Part shown: piece after piece, positions 53,227 to 61,282 of the stretch
How the letters are laid out: every line of letters starts with the position of its first letter
How positions within the stretch are numbered: the first letter of the stretch is position 1
NCBI RefSeq assembly: GCF_010548305.1
Contig: NZ_JAAGLV010000012.1
Coordinates: forward strand, 186,001 to 250,000
Reading direction: 5' to 3'
Origin: Streptomyces sp. SID13031
GTDB taxonomy: Bacteria > Actinomycetota > Actinomycetes > Propionibacteriales > Kribbellaceae
Length of the DNA: 64,000 nucleotides
Translations under genes and position numbers: made by a program
The notes under the pieces: generated by a model
What the model saw: only the letters and a program-made list of their open reading frames with translations
Told to the model about the DNA's origin: nothing
Databases searched by the model: none

Positions 53227-54073
53227 GATCGATGGTCACCGGCGGATCGCCGGCCGGCGAGAGTTGCAGGATCCGATCGCCCGGAGGCAGGTCAGGGTCC
53301 GAGGCATAACGAGCAGCCAGTACTTCGGCAGCGGAGTCGTCTCCGTTGTCGGCGGCAACCAAAAGGGTGGCGATCTCGTCGACCAGGGTCAGGTCGCCGT
53401 CGAGGTCCCCGGACATCGCACCCCAGCTGTCCCAGAGCAGCAACTCATCGCCTTGCAGATGGGACAACTGGAAGAGCACGTAGTTGCGGATGAACCATCC
53501 ACCCCGGATCGGCAGCGACGGATCCACCCCGAAGGTGTCGCCATCCAGCTCGCCTGCGCGATAACCCAGCCAGACCTCGGCCGCCGACCGGAACCACCCG
53601 GCCGACATGTCCTGCGGGTCGAACTTCCAGTGCGGACCGGGCTCCAGTTGCGCGTCCACCATCACCCAGCGTTCGCCGTTCCAGTACTCGACCACGACAT
53701 GGTCGTGGTTGAACCCCTCGGCGAAGTACGAGCTGAAGCCGATCCGGCTGCGCGCCGGGACTCCCTGGTGGCGCAGGGCGGAGACCGTCAGCAGCGTGTA
53801 GTCGCGACAACAGCCGACTACCCGATCGAACGGCTCGCGTGGTGTCGCGAGCGCAGTACCGTTGCGCCTCTGGTCCGTCGCCAGCATCGCCGACACCCAG
53901 CGATGGTTGATCTCCTCGTAGCGGTCCCCGGTGAACTCGATCCCGCCACCGCGGTAGTGGATCACCAGGTTGCGGATCACCGCGGTCAGCCCGGGAATGT
54001 CCGAGGGCAGCTCATCGAGCAGTGCCGCGTGGACACCAGGGTCACTGTAGGAAGTCTGGTCTGCATAGTTCAT
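53201..54073 (-). CDS. Transglutaminase-like protein
   Basis: The 290-residue protein has the transglutaminase/protease core: a catalytic cysteine in VVGCCRDYTLLTV, histidine in NHDHVVVEYWNGERWVMVD and the aspartate at the end of that stretch. There is no signal peptide. The ATG overlaps the stop of the preceding MerR-family gene (ATGA), so the two are coupled. Proteins of this kind act as peptidases or amidases; the target is unknown. The long upstream frame beyond the ATG is a shadow of the MerR gene. Confidence 0.88.
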   Translation of the reverse strand: MNYADQTSYSDPGVHAALLDELPSDIPGLTAVIRNLVIHYRGGGIEFTGDRYEEINHRWVSAMLATDQRRNGTALATPREPFDRVVGCCRDYTLLTVSALRHQGVPARSRIGFSSYFAEGFNHDHVVVEYWNGERWVMVDAQLEPGPHWKFDPQDMSAGWFRSAAEVWLGYRAGELDGDTFGVDPSLPIRGGWFIRNYVLFQLSHLQGDELLLWDSWGAMSGDLDGDLTLVDEIATLLVAADNGDDSAAEVLAARYASDPDLPPGDRILQLSPAGDPPVTIDLKRRATVL

Positions 54074-54921
54074 CGAGCTGGTCCTTCGATCGGTTGGGCG
54101 ATGTCGACGGCCGGGTCGGACCCGGCGGCGACTGGGAAGCCAGGGTGGTAGACCTCGCGAACCGGCCCGGTCGTCGGCCGTCCGGAGCGCCGGACCCAGT
54201 CGTCGAGCAGGTCGTAGGCGAGCATGATCCGCGGGTACGCGCACTCGTCCTTGGTGATCGTGCAATACGCCTCGGTATGCGCAGCCTCGACCCGGATCGC
54301 GATCGGCCCAGCCGGGTCCACCAACCCGGTGAACGGCACACACACCTCGACGGTCGCCTCGCTCTCCGGCGTCACCGCCCCGTGGTAGATCACCCACGAG
54401 CCCCCGGGCAACTCAGCGCCGGCCTGACCGAGATGCGCCCGGATCTCGATCGTCGACGAGACCAGTACTCCGATCAGCGACTGCTGGTCCGTATCGGCGC
54501 GGATGGACGCCACCTTCATCTCGGGTACGACGCGAGTCAGTACTGCGCGTGGCGGCAACCCCGGCGTCGCCGACCGGAGTAGTCGGTTCCGCAGGTACTC
54601 CAGCGTCGCCCGCCGCGCCTCAGTGGTCGCCTGCTCAGCGGCCCACCACCGGTCCAGCCGGATCAGCCCCTCTTCGTCGGTCCCTGCCAGTACTTCGGTG
54701 ATGGTGCTCAAAGGCATGTCCATCTGACGCATCACGCTGATCCGGCGGGCGCGCTCGAGCTGGCTCACGGAGTACAGGCGAAACCCGTTGGCCGGGTCGA
54801 CTCGCGCCGGCGCCAGCAACCCCGATACGTCGTACAGGCGTAGTGCCTTGAGGGAGAGCCCCGCGCGGCGGCCGAACTCGCTGATCGTCAGCTCGCCGTC
54901 GGTGTCCTGTGCGCCCGTCAT
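54070..54921 (-). CDS. MerR-family regulator with GyrI-like effector domain
   Basis: The 283-residue protein has a MerR winged helix (TISEFGRRAGLSLKALRLYDVSGLL cut by a turn, then FRLYSVSQLERARRI), a coiled-coil linker helix and a C-terminal GyrI/BmrR-like ligand-binding domain of about 150 residues (VASIRADTDQQSLIGVL through HTEAYCTITKDE). ATG at 54921 is preferred to one at 54984 because the intervening bases hold a MerR-type palindrome. It probably activates its own operon with the transglutaminase gene on binding a small hydrophobic molecule. Confidence 0.92.
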   Translation of the reverse strand: MTGAQDTDGELTISEFGRRAGLSLKALRLYDVSGLLAPARVDPANGFRLYSVSQLERARRISVMRQMDMPLSTITEVLAGTDEEGLIRLDRWWAAEQATTEARRATLEYLRNRLLRSATPGLPPRAVLTRVVPEMKVASIRADTDQQSLIGVLVSSTIEIRAHLGQAGAELPGGSWVIYHGAVTPESEATVEVCVPFTGLVDPAGPIAIRVEAAHTEAYCTITKDECAYPRIMLAYDLLDDWVRRSGRPTTGPVREVYHPGFPVAAGSDPAVDIAQPIEGPAR

Positions 54922-54936
54922 GGGGATCAGTGAACA

Positions 54937-54955
54937 CCCTGCCCCTGGGGCAGGG
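54937..54955 (-). promoter_or_regulatory. MerR-type operator palindrome
   Basis: CCCTGCCCCTGGGGCAGGG is a palindrome with 9-base arms around one base, 16 bases upstream of the MerR ATG. The 19-base size and the CCCT...AGGG ends are usual for actinobacterial MerR operators placed between the -35 and -10 elements. Confidence 0.72.
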
Positions 54956-54979
54956 GGAAGGTGGAAAGCGGGGGTTGCA

Positions 54980-55015
54980 TTCATGACGCTAACGATATAT
55001 CTTTAGTGTCATGAA
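54980..55015 (+). promoter_or_regulatory. 36-base palindrome, probable PadR operator
   Basis: From TTCATGAC at 54980 to GTCATGAA ending at 55015 the sequence is a 36-base inverted repeat with only two mismatched pairs, centred on GATATATC (54993-55000 region). It lies 20 bases before the PadR-family start and covers an AT-rich, -10-like segment. PadR proteins repress through ATGT/ACAT-type dyads of similar form, so autoregulation is very likely. Confidence 0.75.
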
Positions 55016-55034
55016 CAATATCGAGGAGGAGTCC

Positions 55035-55631
55035 ATGAACACCCCCAACGAACGTGAAGGCCGCCGAGGCGGTCGCCGCCACCATCCCCGCCGCGGAGGA
55101 CCGCAGCTGGGAGAAGGCATGCCGATGCACCGCGGACGCGGTGGTCGAGGACCGGGACGCGGCTCAGGCCGTGGCCGAGCCCCGCGCGGCGATGTCCGAA
55201 CGGCCGTCCTGATGCTGCTGACCGAGGAGCCGATGCACGGCTACCAGTTGATGCAGGCCATCGCCGACCGTAGCGGCGGACGCTGGACCCCCAGCCCCGG
55301 CGCGATCTACCCGACCATCAACCAACTGGAAGACGAGGGCCTGGTCACCGTGACCGCGGAGGCAGGCCGCAAGCTCGTCACGCTGACCGACGCCGGCCGC
55401 GGCCACGTCGCGGAGCGTAGCGAGACGTCGACCGATCCCTTCGCCGGCTTCGCGAACGCAGAGCCCGCCACGGATCTGCGCGGCCTGCTGGAAGAGCTCC
55501 ACGGCGCAACTCGCCAGGTAGCTCGGAGCGGCTCGGAAGAGCAGCGCACCGCAGCAGCCAAGATCCTGACCGACGCCCGTCGGTCGCTGTACCTCCTGCT
55601 GGCCAACGGCTCACAGACGCCCGAAGCCTGA
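55035..55631 (+). CDS. PadR-family regulator with Arg/Gly-rich N-terminus
   Basis: The 198-residue protein starts with about 50 residues rich in Arg, Gly, His and Pro, then a PadR winged helix (VRTAVLMLLTEEPMHGYQLM, AIYPTINQLEDEGLV, RKLVTLTDAGR) and a C-terminal dimer helix. ATG at 55035 is chosen because GAGGAGG lies just upstream and an earlier ATG at 55011 is inside the operator palindrome. It is divergent from the MerR gene. The basic tail may bind nucleic acid or metal. Confidence 0.9.
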   Translation: MNTPNEREGRRGGRRHHPRRGGPQLGEGMPMHRGRGGRGPGRGSGRGRAPRGDVRTAVLMLLTEEPMHGYQLMQAIADRSGGRWTPSPGAIYPTINQLEDEGLVTVTAEAGRKLVTLTDAGRGHVAERSETSTDPFAGFANAEPATDLRGLLEELHGATRQVARSGSEEQRTAAAKILTDARRSLYLLLANGSQTPEA

Positions 55632-55638
55632 TGAACAC

Positions 55639-56451
55639 CTATCCCTTGCTGGTCGCGCGGGCGATACTCGCCGGCAGTGCGGCCAGCAAGGCGTCGGCTT
55701 GATGCCGGTATCCGACGTCGTTCGGATGGAACAGATCAGGAGCCAGCTTGCTGCGCCACGGTGGGCGGACGTGGCGAGAGACCTCCGCCACCGGCAGGCC
55801 GCGTTCGGCGGCTGAGCTGTGGATGGTCCGGTTGATCCCGGCCACGTACGGGCTGCAGAGGCCGCCGACGGCCCAGAACTTGTCCGGCAGCAGGAGATCC
55901 ATCACCACCGAGTGCGACGGCAGCCGCCGGATCAACTGGCGAAGATTGCCGTGGAACGTCTTCGGCGCCGTGCCGAGGATGTCGTTGCTGCCGATCCCTG
56001 AGGTCACCAGATCCGGTTCGACACCCAGTTGATCGAGTGCATCGAGCTGGTCATCCAAGACGTGGGCCGCCTGGGCGCCGGCCCGGGAGAGGTTCAGGAC
56101 ACGCCAAGGGCGAGCCGACTGGCTGTTCAGCGTGTTGAGCACCTGGCCGACATACCCGTGCATCGGCGAGGTGGCGCCCAGACCCTGCGCGGTCGAGTCG
56201 CCGAGCACCACCCAGAGCGGGCCGTCGCCGTCGAGCGCGGTTTCGTTCTGCCGATTCCAGTACTCCGCGAAGGTCCGCGCCTGGACGTCGACGAACGCAA
56301 CCCCGTCGAGCCACCGGTGCACGGCCCGTCGCGACGTCGTCCGCTCCGCGTCGCCCCAGCGAAGTACCAGCTGGTGCAGCAGGCCGATCGGGGTCGTGTG
56401 GTCGTGCTTACTCGGCTCGTAGTGCCGCAACCCCGCACCCAGTAAAGCCAT
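55639..56451 (-). CDS. SGNH/GDSL-family hydrolase
   Basis: The 270-residue protein has the SGNH blocks in order: catalytic serine in VVLGDSTAQGLG, glycine/asparagine in SGIGSNDILG, and the Asp-His pair in DLFHPNDVGY. There is no signal peptide, so it is probably cytoplasmic, an esterase or lipase of unknown substrate. ATG at 56451 is chosen because GGAGGG lies 8 bases upstream; a longer frame adds 13 codons. It converges on the PadR gene 7 bases away. Confidence 0.88.
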   Translation of the reverse strand: MALLGAGLRHYEPSKHDHTTPIGLLHQLVLRWGDAERTTSRRAVHRWLDGVAFVDVQARTFAEYWNRQNETALDGDGPLWVVLGDSTAQGLGATSPMHGYVGQVLNTLNSQSARPWRVLNLSRAGAQAAHVLDDQLDALDQLGVEPDLVTSGIGSNDILGTAPKTFHGNLRQLIRRLPSHSVVMDLLLPDKFWAVGGLCSPYVAGINRTIHSSAAERGLPVAEVSRHVRPPWRSKLAPDLFHPNDVGYRHQADALLAALPASIARATSKG

Positions 56452-56565
56452 CGAGCGCCCCCTCCGGACATCACTCCACCGCCGGAACACAGGAGGTGAC
56501 CCGGACGTGAACAGCTGGTGACGATCGAAGGTACATCACCAAGATGAACAACCCAGGGGACGAAT

Positions 56566-58668
56566 TCAGAGCGCGCGCAGCAGCACCAGACAGCGCGGGG
56601 CGAGTGGCACCACCGCGCCGGCCGCGACCTCGGTCGCGCCGCTGGAACTGGTGTCGAGGACGACCTCGTAGGCCGGGGCCCAGGACGCGTCCGGTACGAC
56701 GACGTCGCGGGTCTCGGCCGTTGCGTTGAGGGCGAGCAGGAACGAGTTGTCCACCGGAACGTTGCCTTCGGCATCGGTTCCGCGCAGTGCGTCGCCCGCC
56801 AGGAACATGCCGATCGTCCGCAGGTTGCCGTCGTGCCAGTCGGCCTCCGTCATCTCGCCACCGTGCGGCGCGATCCAGGACAGATCCTTCCGGCCGCCGG
56901 ATACCACCGGCTGACCCGAGAAGTAGTGCCACTGACGCAAGGTCGGATGCGTGGCCCGCAACGCCAGCAGCTTCTTGGTCAGCCCGAAGTGTTCCGACCA
57001 CGCCGACGGCAGCGACCAGTCGAACCACGAGGTCTCGTTGTCCTGGCAGTACGGGTTGTTGTTGCCGTGCTGCGTCCGTCCGCACTCGTCGCCCGCGGTG
57101 ATCATCGGTACGCCGGTGGACAGCACCAACGTCGCCATCAGGTTCGCCATCTGCCGCCTGCGCAGCGCGGTCACCCCGGCGTCGTCCGTTTCACCCTCGA
57201 AACCGCAGTTCCACGACCGGTTGTCGTCGGTCCCGTCGCGATTGTCCTCGCGGTTGAGCTCGTTGTGCTTGTGGTCGTACGAGACCAGATCCCGCAGCGT
57301 GAACCCGTCGTGCGCGGTGATGAAGTTGATCGACGCATACGGGTAGCGCCCGTCGTCGCCGTACAGATCACTCGACCCCGACAGCCGGTACGCGAGGTCC
57401 TGCACCCCGTACGACGAAGTACGCCAGATGTCGCGCACGCTGTCGCGGTACTTGCCGTTCCACTCCGACCACGGCGTGCCGAAGTTGCCGACCTGGTAGC
57501 CGAAGTTCCCGACGTCCCACGGCTCGGAGATCAGCTTGACCCGCCCGAGCACGGGGTCGGCGGCGACCTCCGCCAAGAACGGATGCCCGACCGTGTCGAC
57601 CTCGTGCCGCTCGTTGCGGATCAGCGTCACCGCCAGGTCGAACCGGAACCCGTCGACGCCCATCTCCTCGACCCAGTACCGCAGGGAGTCCATCACCAGC
57701 CGCCGGACCTGCGGGTGCGACGTGTCGACCGAGTTCCCGGTGCCGGTGACGTCGTACATCGTGCCGCCCTGCGTCAGCCGGTAGTACGCGCGATTGTCGA
57801 GCCCGCGGAAGCTCAGCGTCGGCCCGTCGAAGCCGCCCTCGGCGGTGTGGTTGTAGACGACGTCGAGGATCACCTCGATACCGGCGGCATGGAACGCCGC
57901 GACCATCGCCTTGAACTCCGCGACCTGCTCGCCGAGCGACCCCGAGGACGAGAACGGCGCGTGCGGCGCGAAGTAGTTGAGCGAGTTGTAGCCCCAGTAG
58001 TTCGGCAGTCCGCGAGCCGCGATCGCCGGCTCGGTGAGGAAGTGATGAATGGGCAGCAACTCGACGGAGGTGACCCCGAGGTCGACCAGATAGTTGATCA
58101 CCGACGGATGCGCCAGCCCGGCGTACGTGCCGCGCTGGTGCTCCGGTACGTCGGGATGCAGCTTGGTGAACCCTTTGGTGTGGAGCTCGTAGATCACCGT
58201 CTCGGTCCACGGGACCGGCCGGCTGATCGGTGGCGGCGGCTCGGAGGCTGCCACGACCACCCCGACCGGTACGTGCCCGGCCGAGTCGCCCTCGGAGGAG
58301 TCGTAGATGAGCGGGCTGGCAAAATCCAGCACGCCGTCGACAGCTTGCGCATAGGGGTCGAGCAGAAGCTTCGCCGGATTGAACCGCAGCCCGTGCGTCG
58401 GGTCGAACGGCCCGTGCACCCGATACCCGTACCGCTGCCCGTGACCGATCCCGGCGACGAAGCCGGTCCAGTACTCGTCCGTGTGCGCGAGGTCCAGGTT
58501 GCGCTGGCCGCCGTCGTCGCCGATCAGCGTCAGCTCGACCCGCTCGGCGGCGGGCGCCCAGACGGTGAAGGTCGTGCCGTCGGGCTGGACCACCGCGCCC
58601 AGCCGGACGTCCGGATCTGGCGAGGGGCCGAGCGCGTTCGGGGCGGCGGTGGCTTCGGTCACCGGCAC
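56566..58668 (-). CDS. glgX: Glycogen debranching enzyme (isoamylase type, GH13_11)
   Basis: The 700-residue enzyme hydrolyses alpha-1,6 branches of limit glucan. It has a CBM48 domain (FTVWAPAAERVELTLIGDDGG) and a GH13 barrel with VVYNHTAEG, the nucleophile in VDGFRFDLAVTLIRN, the acid in LISEPWDVG and NFITAHDGFTLRDL. No good ribosome site is visible; the GTG at 58668 is my choice among GTG/TTG codons at 58662-58689. It works with GlgP and GlgB but is separated from them by about 7 kb. Confidence 0.93.
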   Translation of the reverse strand: MPVTEATAAPNALGPSPDPDVRLGAVVQPDGTTFTVWAPAAERVELTLIGDDGGQRNLDLAHTDEYWTGFVAGIGHGQRYGYRVHGPFDPTHGLRFNPAKLLLDPYAQAVDGVLDFASPLIYDSSEGDSAGHVPVGVVVAASEPPPPISRPVPWTETVIYELHTKGFTKLHPDVPEHQRGTYAGLAHPSVINYLVDLGVTSVELLPIHHFLTEPAIAARGLPNYWGYNSLNYFAPHAPFSSSGSLGEQVAEFKAMVAAFHAAGIEVILDVVYNHTAEGGFDGPTLSFRGLDNRAYYRLTQGGTMYDVTGTGNSVDTSHPQVRRLVMDSLRYWVEEMGVDGFRFDLAVTLIRNERHEVDTVGHPFLAEVAADPVLGRVKLISEPWDVGNFGYQVGNFGTPWSEWNGKYRDSVRDIWRTSSYGVQDLAYRLSGSSDLYGDDGRYPYASINFITAHDGFTLRDLVSYDHKHNELNREDNRDGTDDNRSWNCGFEGETDDAGVTALRRRQMANLMATLVLSTGVPMITAGDECGRTQHGNNNPYCQDNETSWFDWSLPSAWSEHFGLTKKLLALRATHPTLRQWHYFSGQPVVSGGRKDLSWIAPHGGEMTEADWHDGNLRTIGMFLAGDALRGTDAEGNVPVDNSFLLALNATAETRDVVVPDASWAPAYEVVLDTSSSGATEVAAGAVVPLAPRCLVLLRAL

Positions 58669-58792
58669 ATTGTGCCCATGACAGGTCAAACCTGCCTCAC
58701 ACGAGTCACAAGCTGCACGTAAGGCCTCTGGTTATGCTCGCAACAGAGCACTTACGAACACAGACGCGCACCAACACCAGCCCGCGCCAACT

Positions 58793-58851
58793 TTGTGCAC
58801 CACCTGAGCGAATCTCCGGCCTCAGAACACTCACGCCGTGCACAAGGTGGT
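58793..58851. repeat. TTGTGCAC-flanked intergenic hairpin, copy 2
   Basis: TTGTGCAC (58793-58800) and GTGCACAA (58838-58845) bound a region containing the smaller repeat CTGAG/CTCAG; the right end continues GGTGGTC, as in the element at 52143. The interior sequence differs from copy 1. The gap from 58669 to 58989 otherwise holds no convincing gene. Confidence 0.6.
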
Positions 58852-58955
58852 CGTCTGGACGGAGGGGCGTGACTGCCAGGGGTGATGATGGCGGCGGCGC
58901 TGGTCCTCTTCGTCGTGCTGCGGCGTCGCGTTGTCGGAGGCATGCCTTCTCCGGT

Positions 58956-58978
58956 CTCAAGTAGCTCAAGTCTCAAGT
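58956..58978 (+). promoter_or_regulatory. Triple CTCAAGT direct repeat upstream of the Gfo/Idh genes
   Basis: CTCAAGT occurs at 58956-58962, 58965-58971 and 58972-58978, ending 11 bases before the ATG of the first oxidoreductase. The position so close to the start suggests a regulatory site or a leaderless promoter context; no purine-rich ribosome site other than AAGGA (58980-58984) is visible. Confidence 0.4.
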
Positions 58979-58989
58979 TAAGGACATAG

Positions 58990-60036
58990 ATGTCTGACTC
59001 TGATCTGACGGTCGGGCTGATCGGCGCGGGCAACATCGCGCACGTTCACGTCTCGGCCTGGAAGGCGCTCGGTGCGCGGGTGCTCGTGCACTCGGCCGCC
59101 GGCGCCGAGGAACTCGGCGCGAAGTACGGGCTGGAGCTCGCCCCGACGCTCGACGGCCTGCTCGCGGCGGTGGATTTCGTCGATATCGTCACGCCGTCCG
59201 CGACGCACAAGGAGATCGCGCTGGCCGCGATCAAGGCCGGCCGCGATGTGATCTGCGAGAAGCCACTGGCGCTGAAGGCCAGCGACGCACACGAGCTGTC
59301 CGAGGCAGCGGCCGCCGCCGGCGTACGGATTTATCCGGCGCATGTGGTCCGGTACTTCCCGGAGTACGTCGCGGCGCACGAGGCGGTCGTCGCGGGGCGG
59401 ATCGGCAAGGTCGCTGTCGCCCGCTTCTTCCGCCAAGCGTCGTCTCCGGCCGGCGCCGGCTGGTACCGGGATGTCGCACGTTCGGGCGGCGTCATCATGG
59501 ACCTGATGGTCCACGACCTCGACCAGGCGCGGTGGCTGTGCGGTGAGGTGACCAGCGTGTACGCCGTACAGAGCCCGCCGACCGTGGATGGGATCAGCCC
59601 GGTCAACGTGGCGGCGCATGTGACGCTGACGCATGAGGGTGGCGCGATCAGCAACCTGCGCGCGACCTGGGGAGCTACTGGGACGCCCTTCAAGACGGGC
59701 TTCTCGATCGCCGGTTCTGAGGGCGTGCTTGAGTACACGTCGGATCAGGCCACTGGTTATTTTGAAGAACTGCAGGGTGAAGCTGTCAGGGGAGATCTAT
59801 TGATCCCTTCGTCGACGCTTTATGAGAGCCCTTATCTGACCCAGCTGCGCGAACTCTCTGCCGCTCTGAAGGACGGCTCTGTGCCGCGCGTGGTTGCCGC
59901 TGATGGCGCGGCCGCCGTCTACCTTGCCGAGGCTGCGCGCGAATCGATGGCGACTGGTCTCTCTGTAGACATGGCAGCTTTTGTACCTTCCCCACCCCGC
60001 CGCCCCGGACGCTTCAACCCGGCAGGAGTGGCCTGA
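58990..60036 (+). CDS. Gfo/Idh/MocA-family oxidoreductase, first copy
   Basis: The 348-residue protein has the Rossmann motif GLIGAGNIAHVHV and the substrate-side EKPLAL motif (ICEKPLALKASDAHEL), with the C-terminal alpha/beta domain of the family. These enzymes oxidise or reduce sugars and cyclitols with NAD(P). The stop overlaps the start of a second family member by one codon (TGATG), so the two are co-translated and may act on successive steps of one sugar pathway. Substrate unknown. Confidence 0.92.
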   Translation: MSDSDLTVGLIGAGNIAHVHVSAWKALGARVLVHSAAGAEELGAKYGLELAPTLDGLLAAVDFVDIVTPSATHKEIALAAIKAGRDVICEKPLALKASDAHELSEAAAAAGVRIYPAHVVRYFPEYVAAHEAVVAGRIGKVAVARFFRQASSPAGAGWYRDVARSGGVIMDLMVHDLDQARWLCGEVTSVYAVQSPPTVDGISPVNVAAHVTLTHEGGAISNLRATWGATGTPFKTGFSIAGSEGVLEYTSDQATGYFEELQGEAVRGDLLIPSSTLYESPYLTQLRELSAALKDGSVPRVVAADGAAAVYLAEAARESMATGLSVDMAAFVPSPPRRPGRFNPAGVA

Positions 60037-61079
60037 TGACCCTGAAGGTAGCGATCGCGTCTTTCGCGCACACCCACGCCTCGTCGTACGCGCGGCTGCT
60101 CGGCGCTTGGGGGGACGTCGAGGTGCTGTCGTCGGATCCTGACGGTGCTGTGGCGCCTGACGCGGGTCCTCGGGGCGCCTCATTTGCCGCGAAGGTGAGC
60201 ATCCCTTACGTCGACTCCTATGACGAGTTGTTTGCCTGGGGCCCCGATGCCGTCGTGGTGACCTCGGAGAACGCGCTGCATCGCGGGCTGGTGGAACGCG
60301 CGGCGGCCGTCGGTGCGCACGTGCTCTGCGAGAAGCCGCTGGCGACCGAGGTGGCTGACGGCGAGGCGATGCTGGCTGCTTGCGAGGCGGCCGGGGTGAT
60401 CTTGATGGTTGCGTACCCAGTGCGCTTCGCGCCGTCGTACGGGCGGCTGCGGGCGTCGGTCGAGGCGGGGCGACTCGGGGAGGTCTTCGCCGTGCTCGGG
60501 ACGAACAACGGGAAGATCCCGTACGCCCAGCGGCAGTGGTTCACTGATGCCTCGCTCGCGGGCGGGGGAGCGCTCGTCGACCACACCGTGCATTGCGCGG
60601 ACCTCATCGACGGGCTGACCGGGGGAGTGCCGGCCGCTCGGGTGCACGCGGTGGCGAACCACGTGCTGCACCAGGACAAGGGCGTTTCGGTGGAGACCGG
60701 TGGTTTGGTGACCATCACCTACGAGAACGGGCTGCTGGCAACCATCGACTGCTCCTGGAGCGTGCCGGACAACGGCCCGACCTGGGGAGGCGTGACCCTG
60801 CAGGTGACCGGCACGAACGGCTCGGTCGAGATCGCGCCCTTTGTCTCCCACGTAGGCGGCACCGACGCGTCCGGCGAGGTCTTCCTCCCAGTCGGCGGCG
60901 ACCTCGACTCGATGATGCTCGCCGAGTTCCTCACCGCAGTACGAGCCTCCGGCGCACCAGTCCCCGGTGCTGCGCCCGCCGTCATCCCCCAACCCGACGG
61001 CGCAGTAGGCCTCCGCACCCTCCGCATAGTCGACGCAGCCCGCCGCTCGGTCGCCTTGGGGCAGCCCGTCGACGTCTAG
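60036..61079 (+). CDS. Gfo/Idh/MocA-family oxidoreductase, second copy
   Basis: The 347-residue protein is a relative of the preceding gene product. The EKPLA motif (VLCEKPLATEVADGEAML) and the catalytic-domain segment ALVDHTVHCADLIDGL are clear, but the N-terminal nucleotide-binding motif is unusual (VAIASFAHTHASSYARLLG instead of G-x-G-x-x-G), which may alter cofactor binding. It is translationally coupled to the first copy. The function is unknown. Confidence 0.88.
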   Translation: MTLKVAIASFAHTHASSYARLLGAWGDVEVLSSDPDGAVAPDAGPRGASFAAKVSIPYVDSYDELFAWGPDAVVVTSENALHRGLVERAAAVGAHVLCEKPLATEVADGEAMLAACEAAGVILMVAYPVRFAPSYGRLRASVEAGRLGEVFAVLGTNNGKIPYAQRQWFTDASLAGGGALVDHTVHCADLIDGLTGGVPAARVHAVANHVLHQDKGVSVETGGLVTITYENGLLATIDCSWSVPDNGPTWGGVTLQVTGTNGSVEIAPFVSHVGGTDASGEVFLPVGGDLDSMMLAEFLTAVRASGAPVPGAAPAVIPQPDGAVGLRTLRIVDAARRSVALGQPVDV

Positions 61080-61093
61080 CCGGGGCTCCCGGG

Positions 61094-61186
61094 CCGCCAC
61101 CACACACCAAGCACCCAGATTGGCGCTGGGTCGGCGTCTGTCACGCTCAGTCGCCGCTCCAGCCGCGGGTTGGTGTGTGGTGGCGG
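61094..61186. repeat. Large intergenic inverted repeat
   Basis: CCGCCACCACACACCAA (61094-61110) and its exact complement (61170-61186) form a 17-base-pair stem around 59 bases that contain the smaller hairpin CCCAG/CTGGG. There is no T-run. It lies 15 bases after the oxidoreductase operon and 97 bases before the enoyl-CoA hydratase gene. It could end the upstream transcript or be a mobile-repeat remnant. Confidence 0.65.
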
Positions 61187-61282
61187 TCCGGGTGCCTCCC
61201 GGTAGTACGACTATTTCGGGTGGTCCGGTACCGTGCCCGGGGATGTGACCGGTGGGTAGTACCACGACTTGAGGAGCTGGAG

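Noticed and set aside
56833..58722. 629-codon plus-strand frame
   Set aside because: Antisense to glgX; no domain seen.
58734..58964. 76-codon plus-strand frame upstream of the Gfo/Idh genes
   Set aside because: It runs through the TTGTGCAC repeat element, is Arg-rich and shows no ribosome site or motif.
60593..61282. Upstream extension of the enoyl-CoA hydratase frame
   Set aside because: It is a shifted reading of the second oxidoreductase gene; the hydratase begins at the ATG at 61283 behind a ribosome site.
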